Part shown: positions 48,864 to 58,233 of the stretch, piece by piece
Layout of the letters: every line of letters begins with the position of its first letter
Position numbering within the stretch: position 1 is the stretch's first letter
Assembly: GCA_019118605.1 (NCBI GenBank)
Contig: DWYP01000046.1
Span: forward strand, 1 to 64,000
Direction: 5' to 3'
Source: Candidatus Alistipes faecavium
GTDB lineage: Bacteria > Bacteroidota > Bacteroidia > Bacteroidales > Rikenellaceae
DNA length: 64,000 nucleotides
Program-made: the position numbers and the translations under genes
Notes under the pieces: generated by a model
The model's input: the letters and a program-made list of their open reading frames with translations, nothing else
Told to the model about the DNA's origin: nothing
The model's database searches: none

Positions 48864-51800
48864 ATGAAGCATCGCAGACTGGCGATCCTGTCTATCCTGA
48901 TGTGCCTGGCGGGGACGGCTCTCGGAGCCCGTCCCTACCCGGCCCAGGTGTGGCAGATCGGAAAAACCGACAACTCCTCCGCCGAATTCGCGCTCGACGA
49001 GCAGGGGTATTCCGCCCTTCCGGAGCACTTCCCGGCAGGGGTCGCGCTCTACACCGTCGGGCGCAGCGCATCCACCGACATCCCGTTCGTCATCCCCGGG
49101 CCCGCGGATTCCTGGGCCGGGAACGTTCAGGGAGGCCTGCTGATCCGCTTCGCCGTGAAGCAGGCCGATCCTGCCGCCGCCCTGCGCCTGGCCTTCGACT
49201 TTGTCGAGGTACACAGCGCTTCGGCGCCCCGGCTTGAGGTCTCGATCAACGGATTCCGCACGGAGCTCCAGACCCCGGCAGGGGCGGATCAGAACTACCT
49301 CGACACCCGGAAAACTCCGTCGAAGGGGCTCTCCGCAGAGGTGGAGATCCCGGCGGGCACCCTCTGCTCGGGAGACAACATCCTCTCGATCCGCTCGGTA
49401 GCGGGCAGCTGGATGGTTCTCGACGCCCTCCGTCTGGAGTCCACGGTGCCCGTGGCAACGACCGCGCCCAAAGGAGGCGTGACGCTCTTCTCGGCCATAT
49501 CGGAACCGGCGCTGATCTACGGCACGACGCCTGACGAGCAACTGCATCCCGTCGTGCTGAACGTCGCGAACTGGGACGCCAAGCCGCGGAAAGCGACGTG
49601 GAGCTACGACGGGAAACCGGGCGGCGAGCTGCGCCTCGCCCCGGGCATGAACAGCCTGCAGGTAGGCATTCCCGAGGGATACGACGGCCGGAAGGTGACC
49701 TTCGCCCTGGAGGCGAACGGCAACAGGCAGTCCCTCGACGCAGAGATCCTTCCCGCGGAGCGCTGGACGATCTACCTCGTACAGCACACCCACACCGACA
49801 TCGGCTACACGAAACCCCAGACGGAGATCCTGACCGAGCACCTGCGCTACATCGACTACGCCCTGGAGTACTGCGAGGCAACGGAGAATTACCCCGACGA
49901 CGCGAAGTTCCGCTGGACGTGCGAGGCCTCGTGGGCCGTGCGCGAATGGCTGCGCATCCGTCCGCAGGAGCAGATCGACAAGTTCCTGCACTACGTGAAG
50001 AACGGACAGATCGAGGTGACCGCGATGTTCTTCAACATGTCGGAACTCTCGGGCGAGAACGCCTACAAGACCTTCCTCGAGCCGATCGCCGGGTTCCACA
50101 AGCTGGGCATCCCGGTCCAGACGGCCATGCAGGACGACGTGAACGGCGTGGCGTGGTGCCTGGCCGACTACCTGCCCGACCTCGGTGTGAAGTACCTGAC
50201 CATGGGCTCGAACGGACACCGGGCGCTGATTCCCTTCGACCGTCCGACGCTCTACCGCTGGGAATCCCCCTCGGGCAAGAGCCTGCTGTCGTTCCGCGCC
50301 GACCACTACATGACGGCCAACTTCTGGGGTATCGACCGCGGCGACATGGAGGGGGTGCGCAACGGCGTCTTCTCCTACATCCGCACGCTGCGCTCCCGCG
50401 GCTATGACTTCCCGCTCATCACGGCGCAGTACTCGGGATACTCCACAGACAACTCGCCCCCGTCGATGCAGGAGTGCGCGCTGATCCGCGACTGGAACGA
50501 CCACTACGCGTGGCCGAAGCTGCGCAGCGCCACGGTGCATGAGTTCCTCGAGCAGATCGACACGAAATACGGCGACCGCCTGCCGGTCTACCGCGCCGCC
50601 TATCCCGACTGGTGGACCGACGGATTCGGCTCCGCAGCGCGTGAAACGGCCGCCTCGCGCAAGACGCAGTCCGACATGATCACCATCGCGGGCATGCTCT
50701 CGATGGCCTCCCTGTCGGGAGACCCGGGAGTGCCGGGGACGCTCGACGAGCTGCGCCGGATCCACGAGAACCTGCTCTTCTACGACGAGCACACGTTCGG
50801 CGCCGCCGAGAGCATCCGCGACCCGCTGTGCGAGAACTCGCAGGTCCAGTGGGCCGAGAAGGGCTCCTACGTCTGGGAGGCGCTCAAGAGTGCGCAGATG
50901 CTCTACGAGACCTCGATCGGGCGCCTGCAGGGAGAGCTGCACCGCGCGGAGCGCCCGACGCTGACCTTCTTCAACCCGATGGGTTGGGAGCGTTCGGCGA
51001 TGACGACCGTCTACATCGACTTCGAGGTGATCCCCCGCGACCGCGCCTTCCGCCTGCTCGACGAGCAGGGGCATGCGCTCCGCGTACAGCCGCTGCGCTC
51101 GCGCAGCGAGGGCCGCTACTATGCCATCTGGGCCGAACGGATCCCGGCCATGGGATACAAGACCTACGAGATCGTCCTCGACGAGGGGAAAGCCGCTGCG
51201 CCGCAGCCCTTCGATCCGGCGGAGCATACCGTCGAGAACGCCTTCTACCGCATGACCTTCGATCCCGCGACGGGCGGCATCCGCTCGCTCGTGGACAAGG
51301 AGCTGGGAATGGAGCTGGTCGACGCCGGAGCCGAATGGAAGCTTGGCGACTTCATCTACGAGTCGCTCGAAGGAGACCGGCACCAGATGGAGCGCAAGGT
51401 CTTCGAGCGCTTCCACCGCACGGGGCTGCGCAACGTCCGCTTCACGGGAGCAACCTCCGGGGAGATCTATACGTCGGTCAACCTGCGCGGCGAGGCCGAC
51501 GGGTGCGAGCCCGACTTCGGGGTACGCATCGAGGTGCGCCTCTACAACGACATCAAGCGCATCGAGTTCCACTACGCCGCCAGGCGTCTTCCGGAGACCG
51601 ATCCTTCGGGTCTCTACGTCGCCTTCCCCTTCGCACTGGAGGGCGGGCGGCTGGCCTTCGACGTCCCGGGCGGCGTGGTCTACGCCGGAGAGAACCAGAT
51701 TCCCGGCACCTCGGCCTCGTGGAACACCGTGCAGAACTTCGTCTCGGTGCGCAACGACCGGGCGCAGATCCTCGTGAGCTGCGACGCCATTCCGCTCTTC

Positions 51801-52313
51801 ATGATGGGCGAGCTGCTCAACGACCCCTACCGCCAGCCGCGCCTCTACGAGAAGCCGCATCTCTTCTCGTGGGTGACGAACAACTACTGGACGACGAATT
51901 TCCGCGCCTCGCAGGAGGGCGAACTCAACTGGAGCTACGCGATCACCTCGCAAGCCGACACGTCGAACGCCGAGGCCTCGGCGTTCGGTTGGGGCAACCG
52001 CGTGCCGCTCTACGCCCGCGTCATGCCGGCGTCGCGCGCCGACAACGGCAAAGCCTGGTCGCGGTCGTTCCTCAGCACGGGATGCGACCATGTGCTGATG
52101 ACCTCGTGCGTGCCCTCGAAGGCCGAGGAGGGCGCCGTGCTGATCAACCTGCGCGAGACCGACGGACGCGACGCCACCCTGACGCTGCTCAACGCCGACG
52201 GACAGCCGCTGCCGTTCGAACGGGTGAACGTCCTGGACGAGGTGCAGGGAGAGAAGGTTACCTCGCTGCCGCTCAAGGGCTATGAAAACGTCTTCGTACG
52301 CGTCCGCCTGTAA
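48864..52313 (+). CDS. GH38 alpha-mannosidase with N-terminal module shared with the first GH92
   Basis: YLVQHTHTDIGYTKPQTEILTEHLRYIDYALEYC; N-terminal VWQIGKTDNSSAEFAL...PFVIPGPADSWAG. Confidence 0.88.
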   Translation: MKHRRLAILSILMCLAGTALGARPYPAQVWQIGKTDNSSAEFALDEQGYSALPEHFPAGVALYTVGRSASTDIPFVIPGPADSWAGNVQGGLLIRFAVKQADPAAALRLAFDFVEVHSASAPRLEVSINGFRTELQTPAGADQNYLDTRKTPSKGLSAEVEIPAGTLCSGDNILSIRSVAGSWMVLDALRLESTVPVATTAPKGGVTLFSAISEPALIYGTTPDEQLHPVVLNVANWDAKPRKATWSYDGKPGGELRLAPGMNSLQVGIPEGYDGRKVTFALEANGNRQSLDAEILPAERWTIYLVQHTHTDIGYTKPQTEILTEHLRYIDYALEYCEATENYPDDAKFRWTCEASWAVREWLRIRPQEQIDKFLHYVKNGQIEVTAMFFNMSELSGENAYKTFLEPIAGFHKLGIPVQTAMQDDVNGVAWCLADYLPDLGVKYLTMGSNGHRALIPFDRPTLYRWESPSGKSLLSFRADHYMTANFWGIDRGDMEGVRNGVFSYIRTLRSRGYDFPLITAQYSGYSTDNSPPSMQECALIRDWNDHYAWPKLRSATVHEFLEQIDTKYGDRLPVYRAAYPDWWTDGFGSAARETAASRKTQSDMITIAGMLSMASLSGDPGVPGTLDELRRIHENLLFYDEHTFGAAESIRDPLCENSQVQWAEKGSYVWEALKSAQMLYETSIGRLQGELHRAERPTLTFFNPMGWERSAMTTVYIDFEVIPRDRAFRLLDEQGHALRVQPLRSRSEGRYYAIWAERIPAMGYKTYEIVLDEGKAAAPQPFDPAEHTVENAFYRMTFDPATGGIRSLVDKELGMELVDAGAEWKLGDFIYESLEGDRHQMERKVFERFHRTGLRNVRFTGATSGEIYTSVNLRGEADGCEPDFGVRIEVRLYNDIKRIEFHYAARRLPETDPSGLYVAFPFALEGGRLAFDVPGGVVYAGENQIPGTSASWNTVQNFVSVRNDRAQILVSCDAIPLFMMGELLNDPYRQPRLYEKPHLFSWVTNNYWTTNFRASQEGELNWSYAITSQADTSNAEASAFGWGNRVPLYARVMPASRADNGKAWSRSFLSTGCDHVLMTSCVPSKAEEGAVLINLRETDGRDATLTLLNADGQPLPFERVNVLDEVQGEKVTSLPLKGYENVFVRVRL

Positions 52314-52337
52314 GCGGGACGCCGGACGACTGCCGAA

Positions 52338-52366
52338 AGCCGGGGAAGAAACGCTCTTCCCCGGCT
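52338..52366 (+). promoter_or_regulatory. Intergenic hairpin between GH38 and third GH92 (no U-tract; possible processing/stability element)
   Basis: AGCCGGGGAAGA-AACGC-TCTTCCCCGGCT. Confidence 0.6.
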
Positions 52367-52410
52367 GTTCGGGTTATTTACGGACTTTACCGATTCATCC
52401 ATAAACTACC

Positions 52411-54759
52411 ATGAAAAAGTTCCTCATTCTTCTTGCGGCATGTGCGGCGGCAGCCTGTTCGAAGGCCCCGCAGCCCATCGACTGCGTCAACCCCAACCTG
52501 GGATCCGTCCACAGCCGCTGGTTCTTCTACACCCCCGCCGCCGAGCCCTTCGGACTGGCCAAGCAGGGGCCCTCGACCAACGGCAGCTATACGAGCCCGA
52601 GCGGCTGGGAGGCCGTCGGCTATGAAGACATCCATACCTCGATCGAAGGATTCCCCTGCCTGCACGAGTTTCAGGTCGGCGGCGTACTGCTGATGCCCAC
52701 CGTCGGGGAGATCCGAACCGTCCCCGGACGCCTGGACGACCCCGACGGAGGGTTCCGCTCGCGTTTCGACAAGGCCGACGAGGTGGCCCGCCCGGGCTAC
52801 TACTCCGTCGTGCTGAAGGATTACGGCGTGCGTGCGGAGCTGACCTCGACCACCCGCGTGGCCTTCCAGCGCTACACCTTCCCGGCCTCCGAGGAGTCGA
52901 ATATCCTCTTCGACATCGGCAACGCCATCGGTGAAAGCGGCCCGGTGGTCGACGCCTACGTGCATGTGCTCGACCCGCAGCGGATCGAGGGATACGCCGT
53001 CTACGAGCCGCTCTACGCGCAGAAATACCAGCCCGGGGCGACGATCGGCGTCTACTTCCACGCCGAACTGAGCCGCCCGGCCGACACGTGGATGCTCTAC
53101 CGCCGGGGCGGGGAGCCCTTTGCGGGCGACGAGCTGCGCGGCATCGGGGCGGGTGCGGCCCTGCGCTACAAGACCTCCGCCGAAGAGCAGATCGAAGTAC
53201 GCATCGGACTCTCCTACACCTCGGTCGAGAACGCCCTTGCGAACCTGCGGGGCGAGGCCGACGGGCTCGACTTCGACAAGGTGCGCAGGCGCACCGAAGG
53301 CAAGTGGAAGGAGAGCCTCGGGCGCATCCGCGTCGAGGGCGGCAGCGAAGAGGCGCGCGTGAAGTTCTACACGGGCCTCTACCACGCACTGCTCGGACGC
53401 GGCATCGCCAGCGACATCAACGGCGCCTACCCGCGCAACGACGGCACCGTGGGGCAGATCCCGACCGATGCCGAGGGGCGTCCGCTCTTCTGCCACTACA
53501 ACACCGATGCGGTCTGGGGCGCCTACTGGAACCTCACGCTGCTGTGGGAACTGGCCTACCCGGACTACTACAACGACTTCATCCGCAGCCAGCTGCTCGT
53601 CTACGACGACGCCGGATGGCTCGGCGACGGCATCGCCTGCAGCAAATACGTCTCGGGCGTGGGGACCAACATGGTGAGCGTCGTGATGGCCGGAGCCTAC
53701 CAGAACGGCATCCGGGACTTCGACGTCGAGAAGGCCTACGAAGCGGCCCTGCGCAACGAACTGGACGGCGAGAACCGCCCCCTGGGCGCCGGAAAGGAGG
53801 ACGTCGCCTCGTTCGTAAGGCTCGGATACGCACCCTACGACGACGGCACGCAGTCGATCGCCGGACTCCCGGGCTCGTCGTTCAGCGCCTCCCATACGCT
53901 CGAATACTCCTTCAGCACCTACGCCGTGGCACAGTGGGCCAAGGCCCTCGGGCGCGAAGGCGACTACGAGCGTCTCATGTGGCTGTCAAAGGGCTGGGAG
54001 CGGCTTTTCGACCCCGAGCTCAAGATGATCCGCCCGCGCCGCGCCGACGGATCGTTCATCGAGAACTTCAACCCGCTGGAGTCCTGGCGCGGCTTCCAGG
54101 AGGGCAACGCCATGCAGTACACCTTCTTCGTGCCGGGCGATCCCGAGGCGCTCATCGAGCGGGTCGGCGCCGAGGCCTTCACCGCACGCCTCGACTCGAT
54201 CTTCACCGTTGCCCGGGCCTCGATCTTCGGAGGCGGGAAGGTCGTCAACGCCTTCTCGGGACTTTCGAGCCCCTACAACCACGGCAACCAGCCGAGCCTG
54301 CACATCTCCTGGCTGTTCAACTATGCGCACAAGCCGTGGCTGACGCAGAAGTGGACGCGCCTGATCTGCGACGAGTTCTACGGCACGGACGGCGAGCACG
54401 GATACGGATACGGACAGGACGAGGACCAGGGACAGCTCGGTGCCTGGTACGTGATGGCCGCGATGGGTCTGTTCGACGTGCAGGGCGGCACGAGCCTGCG
54501 CCCGACCTTCCAGATCGGTAGCCCGCAGTTCGACCGCATCGTCATCCGCAACGACCGCGGCGAGCGTTTCACGATCAAGGTCGACGGAAACGGCCCCGAG
54601 GCGTACTACGTGCAATCGGCCACGCTCAACGGAAAGCCTCTGGACAACTGCTGGTTCTTCCGCGAGGCGATGCACGACGGCGGCACCCTGCACCTGCAGA
54701 TGGGACCGGAGCCCAACGAGGCATGGGGCGCGGAGGAGACGCCCGACTACTCGAAATAA
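52411..54759 (+). CDS. GH92 family protein (divergent)
   Basis: LHEFQVGGVLLMPTVG, EGNAMQYTFFVPGD, NHGNQPSLHISWLFNYAHKPWLTQKW, GQDEDQGQLGAWYVMAAMGLFDVQGG. Confidence 0.9.
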   Translation: MKKFLILLAACAAAACSKAPQPIDCVNPNLGSVHSRWFFYTPAAEPFGLAKQGPSTNGSYTSPSGWEAVGYEDIHTSIEGFPCLHEFQVGGVLLMPTVGEIRTVPGRLDDPDGGFRSRFDKADEVARPGYYSVVLKDYGVRAELTSTTRVAFQRYTFPASEESNILFDIGNAIGESGPVVDAYVHVLDPQRIEGYAVYEPLYAQKYQPGATIGVYFHAELSRPADTWMLYRRGGEPFAGDELRGIGAGAALRYKTSAEEQIEVRIGLSYTSVENALANLRGEADGLDFDKVRRRTEGKWKESLGRIRVEGGSEEARVKFYTGLYHALLGRGIASDINGAYPRNDGTVGQIPTDAEGRPLFCHYNTDAVWGAYWNLTLLWELAYPDYYNDFIRSQLLVYDDAGWLGDGIACSKYVSGVGTNMVSVVMAGAYQNGIRDFDVEKAYEAALRNELDGENRPLGAGKEDVASFVRLGYAPYDDGTQSIAGLPGSSFSASHTLEYSFSTYAVAQWAKALGREGDYERLMWLSKGWERLFDPELKMIRPRRADGSFIENFNPLESWRGFQEGNAMQYTFFVPGDPEALIERVGAEAFTARLDSIFTVARASIFGGGKVVNAFSGLSSPYNHGNQPSLHISWLFNYAHKPWLTQKWTRLICDEFYGTDGEHGYGYGQDEDQGQLGAWYVMAAMGLFDVQGGTSLRPTFQIGSPQFDRIVIRNDRGERFTIKVDGNGPEAYYVQSATLNGKPLDNCWFFREAMHDGGTLHLQMGPEPNEAWGAEETPDYSK

Positions 54760-54811
54760 CGCTTTGGGAGGCTCCCGCAGGGAGCCGTCCGAAGAGGCAT
54801 TTCCGCCGCAG

Positions 54812-54848
54812 ACTCCCTCACGCGAACATGCGTGAGGGAGTTTCTTTT
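54812..54848 (+). terminator. Terminator whose U-tract merges with the ftsY -33 element
   Basis: ACTCCCTCACGC-GAACAT-GCGTGAGGGAGTTTCTTTT. Confidence 0.85.
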
Positions 54849-54876
54849 GCCGGGCTTTCATTTTTTCGTATCTTTG
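54846..54876 (+). promoter_or_regulatory. Promoter of ftsY (TTTG-N19-TATCTTTG)
   Basis: TTTG 54846-54849; TATCTTTG 54869-54876. Confidence 0.8.
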
Positions 54877-54898
54877 CCCCAAAGAAAATCCCTAACGT

Positions 54899-55897
54899 AT
54901 GGCATTTTTCGATATTTTCAAGAAGAAGAAGCAGGCCCCGCCCAGCGAGGAGCAGCTCCGCAGGGAGCAGGAGGAGCTCAGCGCGGGGCTCGAGAAGACC
55001 AAGTCGGGACTCTTCTCCAAGATCGCCAGGGCCGTTGCCGGACGTTCGAGCGTCGATGCCGACGTGCTCGACGACCTGGAGGAGGTGCTCATCACCTCGG
55101 ACGTCGGCGTGGAGACCACCGTGAAGATCATCCGCCGCATCGAGGAGCGTGTGGCGCGCGACAAATACATGAACGCCTCGGAACTGCAGTCGATCCTGCG
55201 CGAGGAGGTCGCCGCGCTGCTCGAGGAGGCGCACGGATCGTCCGCGCATTTCGGGCTCGACGCCCGGGAGGGCGAGCCCTACGTGGTGATGGTCGTGGGC
55301 GTCAACGGCGCGGGGAAAACCACCACCATCGGCAAGCTCGCCGCGCAGCTCACCAAGGCGGGCCGCAAGGTCTGGATCGGCGCCGCCGACACGTTCCGCG
55401 CCGCGGCCATCGACCAGCTGCAGGTATGGGCCGACCGCGCCGGGGCCACGATGATCCACCAGCAGATGGGCTCCGACCCCGCGTCGGTGGCCTACGACAC
55501 CCTCGCCTCGGCAAAGGCCAACGGCGCCGACGTGGTGCTGATCGACACCGCGGGGCGCCTGCACAACAAGGTCAACCTGATGAACGAGCTCACGAAGATC
55601 CGCAACGTCATGGCCAAGGTCATCCCCGGGGCGCCGCACGAGGTGATGCTCGTGCTGGACGGTTCGACCGGGCAGAACGCCTTCGAGCAGGCCCGGCAGT
55701 TCACGCAGGCCACGCAGGTCACCTCACTGGCCATCACGAAGCTCGACGGCACGGCAAAGGGCGGCGTGGTGATCGGCATCAGCGACCAGTTCCGCATCCC
55801 GGTGCGCTACATCGGCATCGGAGAGGGTATCGACCAGCTGCGGATCTTCGACCGCCGGGAATTTGTCAACGCACTCTTCGGAGATGAAAAAAATTAA
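54899..55897 (+). CDS. ftsY: Signal recognition particle receptor FtsY
   Basis: [74 protein letters not shown]. Confidence 0.97.
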   Translation: MAFFDIFKKKKQAPPSEEQLRREQEELSAGLEKTKSGLFSKIARAVAGRSSVDADVLDDLEEVLITSDVGVETTVKIIRRIEERVARDKYMNASELQSILREEVAALLEEAHGSSAHFGLDAREGEPYVVMVVGVNGAGKTTTIGKLAAQLTKAGRKVWIGAADTFRAAAIDQLQVWADRAGATMIHQQMGSDPASVAYDTLASAKANGADVVLIDTAGRLHNKVNLMNELTKIRNVMAKVIPGAPHEVMLVLDGSTGQNAFEQARQFTQATQVTSLAITKLDGTAKGGVVIGISDQFRIPVRYIGIGEGIDQLRIFDRREFVNALFGDEKN

Positions 55898-57188
55898 CGT
55901 CATCACGCTCGGCTGTTCGAAGAACACCGTCGATTCGGAACACCTCATGGCGCGCCTTGCGGCCGCAGGCTACGAGGTGCTCTTCGACAGCGACCGCACC
56001 GACGCCAAGGTCGTCGTAATCAACACCTGCGGATTCATCGGCGACGCCAAACAGGAGTCCGTCGAGATGATCCTCCGCGCCGCCGCGGCCAAGCAGGCCG
56101 GGAAGATCGAACGTCTGTTTGTCATCGGATGCCTCTCGGAGCGCTATGCCGACGAGCTGCGCACGGAGATCCCCGAAGTCGACGAATACTTCGGGGCCCG
56201 CACGTGGGACGGCATCATCCGCGCACTCGGGGCCTCGGACGACCCCGCACTCGCCACGGCGCGCCTGCTGACGACCCCGAAGCACTACGCCTACCTGAAG
56301 ATCTCCGAGGGATGCAACTGGAAATGCGGCTACTGCGCCATCCCGCTCATCCGCGGCGAACACCGCTCGGTGCCGATGGAGGAGCTCGAGGAGGAGGCCC
56401 GCAGGCTGGCCGCCGGGGGCGTCCGCGAGCTGATGGTCATCGCCCAGGACACGACATACTACGGATTGGACCTCTACGGACGCCGCTGCCTGGCCGAGCT
56501 GCTGCGCCGCCTGTGCCGCATCGACAGCCTCGAGTGGATCCGACTCCACTACGCCTACCCCACGGCCTTCCCCGAGGAGGTGATCGAGGTGATGGCCTCC
56601 GAGCCGAAGATCTGCAAATACCTCGACATTCCCTTCCAGCACATCTCCGACGCACAGCTTGCGGCGATGCACCGCCGCCACACGAAGGCCGAGGCCCTGG
56701 AGCTGATCGCCCGCCTGCGGCATGCGATTCCCGACCTGGCACTCCGCACCACCCTGCTGGTGGGCTATCCCGGGGAGAGGGAGGCCGACTTCGAGGAGCT
56801 GCTCGACTTCGTGCGCGCGACCCGTTTCGACCGCCTCGGGGTCTTCGCGTACTCCGAGGAGGAGGGAACCTTCTCGGCACGCGAGCTCCGCGACGACGTC
56901 CCCGAGGAGGTCAAGCAGCAGCGCGTGGAGCGCGTCATGGCCCTGCAGAACGAAATATCGCTCGCGAACAACCTCCGGCGCGTCGGACGCACGGAACGCG
57001 TGGTGATCGACTCCCGGCAGGGGGATTTCTACGTCGGACGTTCGCAGTACGACTCCCCGGAGGTCGACCAGGAGATCCTCATCCCCGCGGCGGGCCGCAG
57101 GCTGCTCCGCGGCCGCTTCTACGACGTGAAGATCACCTCCGCGGCCGACTACGACCTCTATGCGGAGCCGGTGGACAAAGCAAAATAA
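55884..57188 (+). CDS. rimO: Ribosomal protein S12 methylthiotransferase RimO
   Basis: [55 protein letters not shown]; overlaps ftsY by 14 nt. Confidence 0.96.
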   Translation: MKKINVITLGCSKNTVDSEHLMARLAAAGYEVLFDSDRTDAKVVVINTCGFIGDAKQESVEMILRAAAAKQAGKIERLFVIGCLSERYADELRTEIPEVDEYFGARTWDGIIRALGASDDPALATARLLTTPKHYAYLKISEGCNWKCGYCAIPLIRGEHRSVPMEELEEEARRLAAGGVRELMVIAQDTTYYGLDLYGRRCLAELLRRLCRIDSLEWIRLHYAYPTAFPEEVIEVMASEPKICKYLDIPFQHISDAQLAAMHRRHTKAEALELIARLRHAIPDLALRTTLLVGYPGEREADFEELLDFVRATRFDRLGVFAYSEEEGTFSARELRDDVPEEVKQQRVERVMALQNEISLANNLRRVGRTERVVIDSRQGDFYVGRSQYDSPEVDQEILIPAAGRRLLRGRFYDVKITSAADYDLYAEPVDKAK

Positions 57189-57199
57189 ATTTCGCCTTT

Positions 57200-57230
57200 T
57201 TTGCTTTTTGGTATTTTTTTCGTACCTTTG
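57200..57230 (+). promoter_or_regulatory. Promoter of the zapA operon (TTTG-N19-TACCTTTG)
   Basis: TTTG 57200-57203; TACCTTTG 57223-57230. Confidence 0.78.
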
Positions 57231-57258
57231 AAATGTAAACCGGATTTCACTGCCGCAG

Positions 57259-57633
57259 ATGGTCGACAAAAGTGTCATAACGAACCTCGAAACCCGTATC
57301 GGACAACTTATGGACGACCATCGCAGACTTTCGGAGCTCTGCTCGGAACTGACGGCGCGGTGCGAGGCGTTGCGCAGCGAGAAGCGCACGCTCGAGGAGC
57401 GCGTGAAGGCTCAGGAGGCCGAACTGGCACGGAGGCAGCTCTCCGAAGGGCTGGCAGGCGGAAGCCGGGACAAAGAGAAAGCGCGGGCGCGCGTCAACCG
57501 TCTTATGCGGGAGGTCGACAAATGCATCGCGCTGCTGGAACGACAGACGGAGACCCTTGCGAAAAAGAATGCACCCCGGGAGACGTCCGGAACGCCCGAA
57601 GACGCGGCGGCCGGGGGTTCGACCGAAAAATAG
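57259..57633 (+). CDS. Coiled-coil protein upstream of zapA (hypothetical)
   Basis: LETRIGQLMDDHRRLSELCSELTARCEALRSEKRTLEERVKAQEAELARR heptad-like pattern. Confidence 0.7.
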   Translation: MVDKSVITNLETRIGQLMDDHRRLSELCSELTARCEALRSEKRTLEERVKAQEAELARRQLSEGLAGGSRDKEKARARVNRLMREVDKCIALLERQTETLAKKNAPRETSGTPEDAAAGGSTEK

Positions 57634-57642
57634 CAACACAAC

Positions 57643-57945
57643 ATGGCCAAGCAGCAGGCGATAACGCTGAAGGTGGCAGGTAAAAGCTACCAGTTCAATA
57701 TCGAAAGCGGTAAAGAAGAGGCGTATCGCCTGGCGGAAAGGGAGGTGAACAACTTCCTCGCGGCCATCAAGAAGCGCAACTTCGAAAACTGGACCGACCG
57801 GGATTACCTGTCGATCACCGCCCTGCAGTTCGCCATTGCCAACGTCACGGCCCGTCAGAGCCGCGAAGCCGACGACGACGACCTGCGACGCCTCGAACAG
57901 TTGGGTCAGAACATTGACGCCTATCTGAACAACCCCCGCCAATAA
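57643..57945 (+). CDS. zapA: Cell division protein ZapA
   Basis: ITLKVAGKSYQFNIESGKEEAYRLAEREVNNFLAAIKKRNFENWTDRDYLSITALQFA. Confidence 0.9.
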   Translation: MAKQQAITLKVAGKSYQFNIESGKEEAYRLAEREVNNFLAAIKKRNFENWTDRDYLSITALQFAIANVTARQSREADDDDLRRLEQLGQNIDAYLNNPRQ

Positions 57946-57959
57946 AGGCAACCCGGGGG

Positions 57960-58175
57960 CCAAACAAGGGGCCGGGCAGAGGGGAAGGACAGAGAGGCCG
58001 GACAAGAGGCCGGACAGAGGGAGAGCAAGGAGAGTGCGAGAGGAGAGAGAGACGAGGGAGAGAGGAAAGAGACGAAGGAAAGAGACGAAGGAGCGAGGAG
58101 GGAGCGAGAAAGACGAGAAGAAGAAACGGCCGGAACGGGAGCGGGAGGAGAGAAGTGAAGGGAAAGACCCGGGGA
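57960..58175. repeat. Purine-biased low-complexity tract between zapA and the 6S-like RNA
   Basis: gagaggccggacaagaggccggacagagggagagcaaggagag...gacgaaggaaagagacgaaggagcgaggagg. Confidence 0.8.
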
Positions 58176-58233
58176 ACGGACTCGAAACAAACCGCAACAC
58201 AGGTTGCAATGTTCTTTAACATACGAGAATCTA

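Noticed and set aside
48849-52091. 1080-aa minus-strand ORF
   Set aside because: Antisense to GH38; mirror composition.
58034-58219. 61-aa ORF MREERETRERGKRRRKETKERGGSEKDEKKK...
   Set aside because: Product of the purine-rich tract; overlaps the non-coding region before the 6S-like RNA, with no evident homology or RBS.
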